Assembly (NCBI GenBank): GCA_965226825.1
Contig: CBDDED010000003.1
Span: 3,100,001-3,164,000 of the forward strand
Direction of reading: 5' to 3'
Origin: Io17-Chloro-G2 sp965226825
GTDB lineage: Bacteria > Chloroflexota > Dehalococcoidia > Lucifugimonadales > UBA3495
DNA length: 64,000 nt
In this document: positions 43,704-52,526 of the stretch, piece by piece
Layout of the letters: the number at the start of each line of letters is the position of its first letter
Numbering within the stretch: the first letter of the stretch is position 1
The notes under the pieces: model-generated
The model's input: the letters and a program-made list of their open reading frames with translations, nothing else
Databases searched by the model: none
Told to the model about the DNA's origin: nothing
Program-made: the position numbers and the translations under genes

Positions 43704-43732
43704 TTGGCATCGCGGGGCGTTGTTTCTATAAT
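43704..43732 (+). promoter_or_regulatory. Sigma70-type promoter giving a nearly leaderless transcript
   Basis: TTGGCA (43704-43709), 17-nt spacer, TATAAT (43727-43732). The ATG at 43741 is only 8 nt after the -10, about where transcription would begin. Confidence 0.7.
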
Positions 43733-43740
43733 CAGTGGTC

Positions 43741-44586
43741 ATGGGCCCGGTGATCGACAGCCATTGCCATATCTTCCCCGGCGATTTCTCCGAGAGGCGC
43801 TCTGAATTGCTGGCGCGGGACGTCACCTTCGCCGAACTGTTTTCCAGGGGCCGGGCGGCGTTGGCGACTGCGGAGACCCTGGTTGAAGCGATGGACCGTC
43901 ATGGGATTGACCAGGCGGTGACGATGGGAGTGGGCTGGAATGACCTCGCCCTGGCCCGGGAGGCCAACGATTACCTGATGGAGGCCGTCGCGGCCTATCC
44001 CGGACGGATTTCGGGTCTATGCTCGGTTAACCCCCGCTGGGGCAAGGCGACGCTGGATGAAATGGAGCGTTGCGCCGAGGGCGGCCTGATCGGGATTGGA
44101 GAATTGCACCCAGACACCCAGGGATTTGCCCTTGACGACCAGGCCACCCTGGCCCCACTGATGGATTTAACCCGACGGCTGGGCTGGCCGGTGCTGGTCC
44201 ACTGCTCCGAACCGGCTGGGCATGACTATCCGGGCAAGGGATCAACCACCCCTGGAAAAGTCTACCGGTTCATAGCAAATTTCCCGGAAGCCCGGATCAT
44301 TTGCGCCCACTGGGGCGGCGGGTTGCCCTTCTACACACTGATGCCCGAGGTTCCGGCAGTGCTGGAAAATGTCTTTTTCGATACCGCGGCTACGCCGTTC
44401 CTCTACCGACCGGCGGTGTACCGGACCGGGGCAAGTCTCGCAGGGGCGGACAAGGTCCTCTTCGCCACCGATTTTCCGCTGATCGGGTACCCCAGGGCTT
44501 TGGGCCAGGTCGAAGAATCCGGGCTGCAGCCCGGGGACCGGGAAGCCATCTTGGGAGGCAATGCCGCCCGCCTATTTGGCCTGTGA
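43741..44586 (+). CDS. Amidohydrolase 2 family metal-dependent hydrolase
   Basis: A 281-residue TIM-barrel enzyme of the amidohydrolase 2 (ACMSD-like) group. Metal ligands are the two His in IDSHCHIFPG, the His in VLVHCSEPAGH, the His in IICAHWGGGLPFY, and the Asp in FATDFPLIGYP. Members decarboxylate or hydrate aromatic or dicarboxylic acids. There is no ribosome-binding site; the promoter at 43704-43732 places the transcription start at or just before the ATG, so translation is probably leaderless. Substrate unknown. Confidence 0.88.
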   Translation: MGPVIDSHCHIFPGDFSERRSELLARDVTFAELFSRGRAALATAETLVEAMDRHGIDQAVTMGVGWNDLALAREANDYLMEAVAAYPGRISGLCSVNPRWGKATLDEMERCAEGGLIGIGELHPDTQGFALDDQATLAPLMDLTRRLGWPVLVHCSEPAGHDYPGKGSTTPGKVYRFIANFPEARIICAHWGGGLPFYTLMPEVPAVLENVFFDTAATPFLYRPAVYRTGASLAGADKVLFATDFPLIGYPRALGQVEESGLQPGDREAILGGNAARLFGL

Positions 44587-44702
44587 TGCTTCGCGGGGTC
44601 TGTGGGCAATGGACCGGATTGAAACCGGGTTCTGGAGGACTTGGAAAGCCTCGTGGGGGAAGACGTAGGGTCTTTCGATTATCATCGAATCCCCCGTGGC
44701 TC

Positions 44703-44912
44703 TTGCCGCAACGGGAAGCTGGAGCCCATTTTGACTCCTACTCCTGTCATTCTCGCCGCAGCGGGAATCCAGAGCCCTTTTCCCCATCCAACCTGGTGCG
44801 TGTCTGCAGGAATGTTCCAGGTGGGACGTCGACCTGTCCATCCGGCGCGTCTTAGTTGGCATAAAAGTCTTGGCACATAATCAGGGCTCTGGATTCCCGT
44901 TGCGACAAGAAT
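44703..44912. repeat. Palindromic dispersed element, copy 4 (left part, interrupted)
   Basis: The left arm runs from 44703 to about 44780 and includes the family arm plus an outer extension (ACGGGAAGCTGGAGCCCATT). The right arm starts at 44882 (AGGGCTCTGGATTCCC) and breaks off at AAGAAT (44912), where the IS110 pair begins. The missing continuation stands at 47843, beyond the insertion. The element thus had arms of about 78 bp before it was split. Confidence 0.85.
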
Positions 44913-45133
44913 TGCCATGGCCTTGTCCAGGCCACACATGAGGATGAAAATGGGACGGCGTCGGCTGGCAGAGTAGGCGGTTGTCATTGGCGCCTTGAGC
45001 CCGTGCGAGAATTTGCCTCGGTGACCTGCAGGCACCCATGATTGTAGCCCCGCGTTGGCGGTGAGCACGAATAGTAACGTCTTGAATTTTAAGGTCGCCC
45101 GCCGGCTGGCAGCATTCGAATTGGAGCTTGGAG
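44913..45133 (+). ncRNA. Candidate bridge RNA region of IS110 copy 1
   Basis: The left end of IS110-type elements can encode a bridge RNA that pairs with target and donor DNA. This 221-bp region is non-coding and alignable throughout with the left end of copy 2 (shared GGCCTTG, AGGCCAC, TGTCATTGGCGC / CGTCATTGGCGC, AATTTGCC). RNA folding was not computed. Confidence 0.45.
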
Positions 45134-46342
45134 ATGGACAGCATCATAGAGAGGTGTTGCGGCCTGGACGTGCACAAGAAGTCGGTGGTGGCTTGCGCCG
45201 TCACCCCCGAGGGCCAGGAAGTCCGCACTTTCCGCACCATGACCAAAGACCTTCCGGAATTGTCCGACTGGCTCAAGGACCACCGGGTGACCCACGCGGC
45301 CATGGAGAGCACCGGGGTCTACTGGAAGCCGGTCTACAATCTGTTGGAGGCGGACTTCACCGTCTGGGTGGTCAACGCGCACCACATGAAGGCGGTGCCG
45401 GGGCGCAAGACCGACGTGAAGGATGCCGAGTGGATCGCCGATCTGCTGCGTCACGGTCTGTTGCGGCCCAGCTTCATCCCGGACCGGCCCCAGCGGGAAC
45501 TGCGGGAGCTGACCCGCTACCGGCGGAGTCTGATCCAGGAGCGCACCCGGGCGGCGAACCGGATTCACCAGGTGCTGGAGGGGGCTAACATCAAGCTGGG
45601 ATCGGTGGCCTCCAACGTGCTGGGGGTATCGGGACGGGCCATGCTGGCATCGCTGGCGCAGGAGGAGGAAGACCCCAAGGCATTGGCCGACCTGGCCCAG
45701 GGGAAGCTCCGGGATAAGATTGGCGAACTGGAGGAGGCGCTGCGGGGTGTAATAGGCCCGCATCAACGCTACCTGCTGAGCCGCTTGCTACGCCACTTCA
45801 GTTTCCTGGACGGGGAAATCGATGCTCTGAGCGAGGAGGTGGCCCAGCGGGTGGACCCTTTTGAGGAGACGGTGGCGGCGGTGGACGCCATTCCGGGGGT
45901 GGGGCGGCGTACTGCCGAGGTGGTGGTCGCGGAGATGGGCACGGACATGAGCCGGTTTCCCAGTGGGGGTCACCTGGCTTCCTGGGCCGGGGTGTGTCCA
46001 GGGAACAACCGGAGCGCGGAGAAGCATAAGCGCGCTCCCACCAAGAAGGGCAACGGTTGGCTCAAGGCGGCTTTGGTGGAGGCGGCCAGGTCCGCAGCGC
46101 GCACCAAGACCTATCTGGGTGCCCAGTACCAGCGCCTCGCCCGGCGCATCGGGGCCAACCGGGCGGCCATGGCGGTAGCCCACTCCATCGCGGTCATCCT
46201 CTACCAGGTCATCAAGACCGGAAAGCCCTTCTTAGACCTGGGCCAACAGTACTTCGAACAACGCCAAGGCGCCGCCGCCACCCGCCGCTATGTCCGCCAA
46301 CTCGAACGCCTCGGCCACCAAGTCACACTACAACCAGCCTGA
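45134..46342 (+). CDS. IS110-family transposase, copy 1
   Basis: A 402-residue DEDD transposase. The RuvC-like N-terminal domain supplies the Asp in RCCGLDVHKKSVV, the Glu in AMESTGVYWKPVYNLLE and the Asp pair in KTDVKDAEWIADLL. The C-terminal transposase_20 domain begins IPGVGRRTAEVV and includes the nucleophilic Ser region LASWAGVCPGNNRSAEK. The frame is intact and full length, so the enzyme is probably active. ATG 45134 follows GGAG by 8 nt. Confidence 0.95.
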   Translation: MDSIIERCCGLDVHKKSVVACAVTPEGQEVRTFRTMTKDLPELSDWLKDHRVTHAAMESTGVYWKPVYNLLEADFTVWVVNAHHMKAVPGRKTDVKDAEWIADLLRHGLLRPSFIPDRPQRELRELTRYRRSLIQERTRAANRIHQVLEGANIKLGSVASNVLGVSGRAMLASLAQEEEDPKALADLAQGKLRDKIGELEEALRGVIGPHQRYLLSRLLRHFSFLDGEIDALSEEVAQRVDPFEETVAAVDAIPGVGRRTAEVVVAEMGTDMSRFPSGGHLASWAGVCPGNNRSAEKHKRAPTKKGNGWLKAALVEAARSAARTKTYLGAQYQRLARRIGANRAAMAVAHSIAVILYQVIKTGKPFLDLGQQYFEQRQGAAATRRYVRQLERLGHQVTLQPA

Positions 46343-46363
46343 ACACGCTATTTTCATAGTAAT

Positions 46364-46599
46364 TGCGGATGGCCTTGCCGAGGCCACGCATGAAGAATGA
46401 AAATGACCCGGCGCCGGCCGGCACTATGGGCGGTCGTCATTGGCGCTGTGAGCCCGCGTGGTAATTTGCCCTGGTGACCGCCAGGAACGCCTGAATGTCG
46501 CCCCGTCCTGACGGGAGCACGCATAATAAAGTCTCGATTATTTCGGTCACCGGCCAGCCGGCAGCCCGCCCAGGGAGACTGAAGATAGGGGGACGCAAG
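46364..46599 (+). ncRNA. Candidate bridge RNA region of IS110 copy 2
   Basis: 236-bp non-coding left end, related along its length to that of copy 1 but with many substitutions and a longer 3' part. Position and size fit the bridge RNA of IS110 elements; not folded here. Confidence 0.45.
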
Positions 46600-47823
46600 A
46601 TGGAGAGCATTATCGAGAGGTGCTGTGGGCTGGACGTGCATAAGAAATCGGTGGTGGCCTGTGCCATCACGCCGGAGGTCCAAGAGGTCCGCACCTTCAG
46701 GACCATGACCAGGGACCTGCTGGCGTTGGCCGATTGGCTTAAGGACCACCGGGTGACCCACGTGGCCATGGAGAGCACCGGCGTCTACTGGAAGCCGGTC
46801 TACAACCTGTTGGAGGACGAGTTTAGCGTCTGGGTGGTCAACGCCCATCACATGAAGGCCGTGCCGGGGCGCAAGACCGACGTGAAGGACGCCGAATGGA
46901 TTGCCGACCTGCTGCGCCACGGTTTGTTGCGTTCCAGCTTCATCCCGGACCGGCCCCAGCGGGAACTGCGGGAGTTGACTCGCTACCGGCGCAGCCTGGT
47001 TCAGGAGCGCACCAGGGAGGCCAACCGGATCCAAAAAGTGCTGGAAGGGGCCAACGTCAAGCTGGGGTCGGTGGCCACCGACGTGCTGGGGGTATCGGGG
47101 CGGGCCATGCTGAAGGCCCTGTCCGAAGGGGAGGAGGACCCGAAGGCGCTGGCGGAGTTGGCCCGGGGGCGGCTGAGGGAGAAGCGAGAGGAACTGGAGG
47201 AGGCCCTGCGGGGCCTGATGGGGCCGCATCAGCGCTTCATGCTGGCCATCCAACTGGACCGCCTCAACTGCCTGGACGGGCAGATCGAGACCCTGGATCT
47301 GGAGGTGGGCCGGCGGGTGGACCCTTTTGAGGAGACGGTGGCGGCGGTGGACACCATCCCGGGGATCGGACGGCGCACCGCCGAGGTCATCGTGGCGGAG
47401 ATGGGCACGGACATGAGCCGGTTTCCCAGTGGGGGTCACCTGGCTTCCTGGGCCGGGGTGTGTCCAGGGAACAACCGGAGCGCGGAGAAGCATAAGCGCG
47501 CTCCCACCAAGAAGGGCAACGGTTGGCTCAAGGCGGCTTTGGTGGAGGCGGCCAAGTCCGCAGCGCGCACCAAGACCTATCTGGGCGCCCAGTACCAGCG
47601 CCTCGCCCGGCGCATCGGGGCCAACCGGGCGGCCATGGCGGTTGCCCACTCTATCGCCGTTATACTGCACCAAGTCATCAAGACCGGAAAGCCCTTCTTC
47701 GACCTCGGCCAACAGTACTTCGAAGAGCGCGACCGCGCCGCCATCACCCGCCGGTCGGTCCGCCAACTCGAACGCCTCGGTTACAAAATAACTCTGGAAG
47801 TCCCTACCCTCCAAGCCGCCTGA
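46600..47823 (+). CDS. IS110-family transposase, copy 2
   Basis: A 407-residue DEDD transposase, closely related to copy 1. Catalytic positions are the same (CGLDVHKKSVV, MESTGVYWKPV, KTDVKDAEW, IPGIGRRTAEVI, LASWAGVCPGNN). The N-terminal half differs from copy 1 at many, mostly synonymous, sites, whereas 47396-47554 is identical to 45930-46088, which suggests exchange between the copies. ATG 46600 is preceded by AGGGGGA. Confidence 0.95.
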   Translation: MESIIERCCGLDVHKKSVVACAITPEVQEVRTFRTMTRDLLALADWLKDHRVTHVAMESTGVYWKPVYNLLEDEFSVWVVNAHHMKAVPGRKTDVKDAEWIADLLRHGLLRSSFIPDRPQRELRELTRYRRSLVQERTREANRIQKVLEGANVKLGSVATDVLGVSGRAMLKALSEGEEDPKALAELARGRLREKREELEEALRGLMGPHQRFMLAIQLDRLNCLDGQIETLDLEVGRRVDPFEETVAAVDTIPGIGRRTAEVIVAEMGTDMSRFPSGGHLASWAGVCPGNNRSAEKHKRAPTKKGNGWLKAALVEAAKSAARTKTYLGAQYQRLARRIGANRAAMAVAHSIAVILHQVIKTGKPFFDLGQQYFEERDRAAITRRSVRQLERLGYKITLEVPTLQAA

Positions 47824-47842
47824 ACCATATTTTCATAATAAT

Positions 47843-47900
47843 GACGGGGTAGGAGTCAAAATGGGCTCCAGCTTCCCGCTGCGGCTGGAATGACGGGGGA
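47843..47900. repeat. Palindromic element, copy 4 (right part)
   Basis: Continues the arm cut at 44912: GACGGGGTAGGAGTCAAAA then TGGGCTCCAGCTTCCCGCTG. Its sequence is the reverse complement of 44703-44742 with one or two differences. Joining 44912 to 47843 restores the family arm (AAGAAT + GACGGG). Confidence 0.85.
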
Positions 47901-47926
47901 CAATAGAAAGACCCTGATCCGCCGGG

Positions 47927-48310
47927 TCAACCGCGGACCCGGTAGATTTCCACGGCGGCATGGTCGATTACCGACCCACGGATGGGCGGGTGCGGCTTCT
48001 TTACTCTGATACCCACTGCCCGCACCGGAAATTTTTCCAAAACCCTGCTGGCGATTGCCTGGGCTGTGGACTCCAGCAAATTCCGCGGATCGCCTTCCAC
48101 CACATCCCGAACTTCCCGGTAAAGACCGGAGTAGCTGACCGTGTCTTCCAGCTTGTCCGAGTCTCCGGCCCGGCTCAAATCCAACTCAACGCTGAGGTCA
48201 ACCAGGTACGATTGCCCCAGGACCCGCTCTTCTTCGTTGACGCCGTGAAAGCCGTAAAACTGCATCCCTTCCAGGATGATTCGGTCCGACGGCGGCAGGG
48301 CTTCAGCCAT
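47927..48310 (-). CDS. folB: Dihydroneopterin aldolase (FolB)
   Basis: A 127-residue enzyme of folate synthesis that splits dihydroneopterin into hydroxymethyl-dihydropterin and glycolaldehyde. Signature blocks are LEGMQFYGFHGVNEEER with the active-site Glu, SYSGLYREVRDVVEG, NLLESTAQAIASRVL and the catalytic Lys in RVKKPHPPI. It ends a minus-strand run after polA, a protease-like gene and the CitE-like gene, 6 bp after the latter. Other folate genes are not in the window. Confidence 0.95.
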   Translation of the reverse strand: MAEALPPSDRIILEGMQFYGFHGVNEEERVLGQSYLVDLSVELDLSRAGDSDKLEDTVSYSGLYREVRDVVEGDPRNLLESTAQAIASRVLEKFPVRAVGIRVKKPHPPIRGSVIDHAAVEIYRVRG

Positions 48311-48316
48311 CCGGCT

Positions 48317-49195
48317 TCACGAATCGGCCTGCCGGACCTGCTCCGCAATGGCCAGCAGGTTCCGGGCTCGTTTGACCACCGGAACGTCGATCATGCGCCC
48401 ATCCAGCGAAAGAGACCCCCGGCCCTGCGCCTCAGCCTGGTCCCATGCGTCCACCACTCGCTCGGCATAGGCAACTTCATCCGGGGCCGGTGCAAAGGCT
48501 TCGTTGATTGTGGGAATCTGGGCAGGATGAATCGCGAAGCGTCCGGTGAATCCCATACGCCGGCTGATTTGAAGGTCGCGCCGCAGGCCGTCTTCGTCCC
48601 GGAATTGAACGAATGGGGTATCCAGCGACCCAATCCCGGCCGCCCTGGCGGCGACGGCTACAGTGGCGCGCGCAAATTCCAATTCCTCCCCGGCATCGGT
48701 GCGCTGTATCCCCATGTCGTCGGTATAGTCCTCGGCCCCGAAGGCGATGGCCTCAATGCGGGGAGAACTGGTAGCCAGTTCCAGGGCCGTCAGCACTGCC
48801 CTGGCGTTTTCGATCCAGGGAATCACTTTTATCTGTCCAGGAGGTAAGCCCGCCGCCGATTCCGCGTTTGTGATGATGCGGTCAACGTCTTTCAGGTCAA
48901 AAACTGTTTGGGACTTCCCGATGCTGATCCCGGCGAGGTCCGGGCTTATCAGGGCCTCCAACTCGCCTCGGGTGAGCCCGGTGTCGAACGAGTTGACCCG
49001 CGCCATCACGCGTTTCCCTGCCTTCGCCAGCCTGGGCGCCCACTCCAGCGCGGTTGCCAGTGCTGCCGGCTTCTCTCCCGGCGGCACCGAGTCCTCCAGG
49101 TCGATCATTATCACGTCGGCCTTGAATTCCAAGGCCCTTTCCAGCATCCTGGCCTGGTTGCCGGGGACGAATATCAGGCTGCGCAGTAGGTTCAT
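48317..49195 (-). CDS. HpcH/HpaI aldolase / CitE-family lyase
   Basis: A 292-residue TIM-barrel lyase of the citrate lyase beta-subunit family, which cleaves (or condenses) malyl- or citramalyl-CoA. Motifs: RSLIFVPGNQARMLERAL at the N-terminus, VIMIDLEDSVPPGEK with the Mg-binding Asp/Glu, MARVNSFDT, AFGAEDYTDDMG and FAIHPAQIPTINEAF. No CitD or CitF partners are nearby, so it is probably a stand-alone CoA-ester lyase rather than part of citrate lyase. Confidence 0.9.
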   Translation of the reverse strand: MNLLRSLIFVPGNQARMLERALEFKADVIMIDLEDSVPPGEKPAALATALEWAPRLAKAGKRVMARVNSFDTGLTRGELEALISPDLAGISIGKSQTVFDLKDVDRIITNAESAAGLPPGQIKVIPWIENARAVLTALELATSSPRIEAIAFGAEDYTDDMGIQRTDAGEELEFARATVAVAARAAGIGSLDTPFVQFRDEDGLRRDLQISRRMGFTGRFAIHPAQIPTINEAFAPAPDEVAYAERVVDAWDQAEAQGRGSLSLDGRMIDVPVVKRARNLLAIAEQVRQADS

Positions 49196-49209
49196 AACGC
49201 CGGATTCAC

Positions 49210-49569
49210 CTATAACAGATAAGGAGGATACATTTCGTCGTCCGGAACCTTTTCGATGTCGTGGGTTACGGTGTTGACCCGGCACCTCAGGTTCTGCAAC
49301 AACTCGTAGCCCAACAAGGGGGTGGCCGATGGCACGGCAACCCCGGCAAATCTCTGCCCGCGAAGGTCACCAATAACAGTGTAGGTCTCTACGTCAACAG
49401 GGCCGGTGGCGCTCATCAGTCGTACCGTTCCACCACTGGGCCGCAGCCCCAACGAATCGATCTCCTCCTGGGGCAGGGCCACGTAAGTGGACCCGGTATC
49501 CACCAAGAAAGTATATTCCCGCTCCTCCTGTCCCCCGAAAATCTTTGCCTGTACTTGAGTTACTCCCAT
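49210..49569 (-). CDS. Retropepsin-like clan AA aspartic protease
   Basis: A 119-residue single-domain protein with FLVDTGSTYVALP (catalytic D-T-G near residue 24) and the second psi-loop element LLGYELLQNLRCRVN. It would form a homodimer with one Asp from each subunit, as in retropepsins and related bacterial proteins. No signal peptide or membrane anchor. It lies 5 bp after polA and 15 bp before the CitE-like gene. Protease activity is unproven; a regulatory role is possible. Confidence 0.85.
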   Translation of the reverse strand: MGVTQVQAKIFGGQEEREYTFLVDTGSTYVALPQEEIDSLGLRPSGGTVRLMSATGPVDVETYTVIGDLRGQRFAGVAVPSATPLLGYELLQNLRCRVNTVTHDIEKVPDDEMYPPYLL

Positions 49570-49573
49570 CCCG

Positions 49574-52366
49574 CTACTCCATGTCTCCCCAATTGTCGCC
49601 CCATTTGACGTCCACCTTCAGGGACACGTCCAGGTCGAAGTATCCGTCCAGAGCGGCGGGCATTTCATCCAACACCACCTGCTGGATTGAGTCAAGCTCG
49701 TCTCTGGGACATTCGAAAACGAGCTCGTCGTGAACCTGTAGGAGCATCTTGGTCTTGAGAGCGTCCCGTTCCAAGCGCCGGTGCACCCGGATCATGGCCA
49801 GCTTCATGATGTCGGCCGCGGTGCCCTGGATCGGCATATTGATCGCCATTCGCTCGGCCGCGCCCCGGACGTTGAAATTGGAGGCGTTGATTTCCGGAGC
49901 GTAACGTCGCCTGCCAAGCAGGGTTTCCACGTATTGAGTCTCCCGGGTCTTGGCTTTGACGTCTTCCAGGTACCCGCTGATTCCAGGGTACTTGGCGAAG
50001 TACGTATCTATAAATCTGGCACCCTCTTCCCTGGAAAACTCGGTCTGTTGGGAGATGCCATGGGCGGACAGGCCGTAGATTACGCCGAAGTTCAACACCT
50101 TGGCGATACGCCGCTGCTCCGAACTCACCTGGTTCAGCGAAACATCGAACATGAGAGACGCGGTCGATGAGTGGATGTCCTCGCCCCGCCGGAAGGCATC
50201 CAGCAATTCAGGATCTTGGGACATATGGGCCAAAACCCGCAACTCAATCTGGGAATAATCGGCGGAGAACAGCGCCCAATCCGGCGCAGATTCGGCCACA
50301 AACGCCCGGCGCACCTGCCTGCCCGCATCGGTGCGGATGGGGATATTCTGCAAATTCGGGTCGCTGCTGGAAATGCGCCCGGTGGCCGACCCCGTCTGGT
50401 TGTAACTGGTATGAATCCTCCCGGTTCTTGGATTGATTAACTCCGGCAGGGAATCCACGTAAGTTGACTTGAGCTTGGAGATCTGGCGGAATTCCAGGAT
50501 TTTGTCTATGACCGGATGGCGACCTTTCAACCCCTCCAGGGAGTTGGCATCGGTGGAGTAGCCGGTTTTGGTCCTTTTGGTGGTTGGGAGGCCTAGCTCT
50601 TTGAACAGCAAGTCGCTCAACTGCTGGGGAGAGTTGATGTTGACCCGGTGGCCGATAGAGCCGTACAAGTCCATCTCAACTTCATGCATCTGCTCGTTCA
50701 GGTCCCGGGACATTTCGTGGAGCACACCGGCGTCCAGCTTGATTCCGTGGCGCTGCATCGAAACCAGGACCGGCACCAGCGGCACTTCCACCTCCCACAT
50801 CAGGTGGTTCAACCCCTGGCCCTTCACCGGCGCTTCAAAGCTTTCCCTCAGGCGTCCGGTCATGTCGGCGTCCGCGGCCGCATATTGGACCGCGGGTTCA
50901 ACGGCTACCTGATCGAAGGTAATCTGTTTGCGACCCGTGCCAATAAGTTGGGATATGGGCGTCATTTCCAGCCCCAAAACATCCAGGGAAAGGCTCTTCA
51001 GACCCAGGTAGGCCTTGCCCAATAGGTGCGCCGCAATCATGGTGTCGAAGTCCACGTTGCAGCACTGGATACCATGATTGGCCAGCACCGTGACGTCGTA
51101 GTTGGCGTTGTGGGCGCACTTGGCCAGGTCTTCCGACTCCATGAGGGGCCTGACGCGAGCCAGCACCTGCTCCAGCGGCAACTGTTCCCCTTCCTTGTGC
51201 CCGACCGGGACGTACCAGGACCGGCCCGGTGAGGTCGAGAAACTCATGCCCACCAACTCCGCTTGCATGGCATCCAGGCTGGTGGTCTCAGTGTCAAAGG
51301 CAAAGCCACCATTCTCCTGTATTGCGGCCAGCATGGCGTCGAATTGCTCAGGAGTCTGCACCGGCTGGTAATCCAGTTCGGCCGCCGGATCCGGAGTCTC
51401 TTCCGCGGAAGCCTGCTCGCTCGCGCCGGATTCGGTGACGGGCAGGCGCGGGATGACGCTGTAGAACTCCAACTCGGTCAGCAAGCTCACCACGTCCTGG
51501 CGCTCATACGAGCCAAAGCGGCATGCGTCCAGGTCAAATTCCACGGGCACATCCCGTTGGATGGTGGTTAGAAACCTGTTTTCGAACGCCAATTCCCGGC
51601 TTTCGGCCAGGGAGCTTTTGACACTGGGGGGCTTGACCGATTCCAGGTGCTCGTAGATACCCTCCAGCGTTCCATATTCATTGAGGAGGCCAATGGCCCT
51701 TTTTTCGCCGACTCTTGGGACACCGGGAATATTATCGGAAGAATCCCCTAGCAAAGCCTTGAAATCGGGCTGTTGCGCTGCGGTGAGACCGGAATACCGG
51801 GCAATCAGTTCGGCCTCATCGTAGGTCTTGCGGTCCTGGATGCTATGGAACATGTCCACACGGACGCTGGGAGATATCAACTGAAAGGTGTCGCGATCGC
51901 CCGTTAGAATCACCGTGCCTACGCCCTGCTCCTCGGCTCTGAGCGATAAGGTCCCGATCAGGTCGTCGGCTTCGTAGCCGTCCAACTCAAACACAGGCAC
52001 GCCAAACCCAGTCATCAACTGCTTGACCCGGTCGAACTGGTGCCTGAGTTCCTGGGGTGTTGCCTCCCGTTGCGCCTTGTACTGTTCAAAACGCTGGTGT
52101 CGAAAGGTCGGTGCGCGGGTGTCGAAGGCAATGGCGCAGTGGGTGGGGTTCCAGTCTTGCAGCGCTCGCAGGAAAACGTTGAGAAACCCGTAAACGCCCG
52201 TAGTGTCTTCACCGGTGGCCGAAACCGAAAGGTGCCGCTGGACTGAAATGGCCCGGAAGGACCGGTGCACCATGGCGTGCCCGTCCATCAGCATCAACAG
52301 AGGGGGGTTATCAGTCTTCGGCTGTGAATCGAACAACATCGTAGACTGTTCCGGGGATTGGGCCAT
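49574..52366 (-). CDS. polA: DNA polymerase I (PolA)
   Basis: A 930-residue polymerase with all three domains. The 5'-3' flap nuclease is N-terminal (LMLMDGHAMVHRSF, YEADDLIGTL, LLGDSSDNIPGV). The 3'-5' exonuclease domain keeps DxE in FAFDTETTSLDAM, so proofreading is probably active. The polymerase domain carries motif A DYSQIELRVLAHMS, motif B RRIAKVLNFGVIYGLS and motif C VHDELVFE. ATG 52366 follows AGAGGTG by 7 nt; GTG 52369 is adjacent. Confidence 0.97.
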   Translation of the reverse strand: MAQSPEQSTMLFDSQPKTDNPPLLMLMDGHAMVHRSFRAISVQRHLSVSATGEDTTGVYGFLNVFLRALQDWNPTHCAIAFDTRAPTFRHQRFEQYKAQREATPQELRHQFDRVKQLMTGFGVPVFELDGYEADDLIGTLSLRAEEQGVGTVILTGDRDTFQLISPSVRVDMFHSIQDRKTYDEAELIARYSGLTAAQQPDFKALLGDSSDNIPGVPRVGEKRAIGLLNEYGTLEGIYEHLESVKPPSVKSSLAESRELAFENRFLTTIQRDVPVEFDLDACRFGSYERQDVVSLLTELEFYSVIPRLPVTESGASEQASAEETPDPAAELDYQPVQTPEQFDAMLAAIQENGGFAFDTETTSLDAMQAELVGMSFSTSPGRSWYVPVGHKEGEQLPLEQVLARVRPLMESEDLAKCAHNANYDVTVLANHGIQCCNVDFDTMIAAHLLGKAYLGLKSLSLDVLGLEMTPISQLIGTGRKQITFDQVAVEPAVQYAAADADMTGRLRESFEAPVKGQGLNHLMWEVEVPLVPVLVSMQRHGIKLDAGVLHEMSRDLNEQMHEVEMDLYGSIGHRVNINSPQQLSDLLFKELGLPTTKRTKTGYSTDANSLEGLKGRHPVIDKILEFRQISKLKSTYVDSLPELINPRTGRIHTSYNQTGSATGRISSSDPNLQNIPIRTDAGRQVRRAFVAESAPDWALFSADYSQIELRVLAHMSQDPELLDAFRRGEDIHSSTASLMFDVSLNQVSSEQRRIAKVLNFGVIYGLSAHGISQQTEFSREEGARFIDTYFAKYPGISGYLEDVKAKTRETQYVETLLGRRRYAPEINASNFNVRGAAERMAINMPIQGTAADIMKLAMIRVHRRLERDALKTKMLLQVHDELVFECPRDELDSIQQVVLDEMPAALDGYFDLDVSLKVDVKWGDNWGDME

Positions 52367-52517
52367 CACGGCACCTCTGCAACCTGAGACCGGGCTGACT
52401 TAGCTAGGGAATAGGCGTGCTGGCAGCATTATACAACAGGGATGCACGGAGGCTCGGCCACGGCCTTTGTCCTCCCGGTTCCACGGCTTCGAGTTAGCTC
52501 CGAATCCCCGGGCGCCA

Positions 52518-52526
52518 TGCTACAAT
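52518..52526 (+). promoter_or_regulatory. Extended -10 promoter candidate for thiE
   Basis: TG-C-TACAAT (52518-52526), 87 nt before the thiE-fusion ATG. No TPP riboswitch core was recognised between them. Confidence 0.5.

Larger units (their letters stand above)
44913..46363 (+). mobile_element. IS110-family insertion sequence, copy 1
   Basis: 1451 bp from the break in the palindromic element to the AAT before copy 2. It has a 221-bp non-coding left end, one DEDD transposase and a very short right end (TATTTTCATAGTAAT). Like other IS110 members it has no terminal inverted repeats. Copy 2 follows directly in the same orientation. Confidence 0.85.
46364..47842 (+). mobile_element. IS110-family insertion sequence, copy 2
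   Basis: 1479 bp in direct tandem with copy 1. The right end TATTTTCATAATAATG matches that of copy 1. At its end the sequence returns to the palindromic element (GACGGGGTAGG). Confidence 0.85.

Noticed and set aside
46354..47814. 486-codon minus-strand frame over IS110 copy 2
   Set aside because: Antisense to an intact transposase; the same shadow occurs over copy 1.
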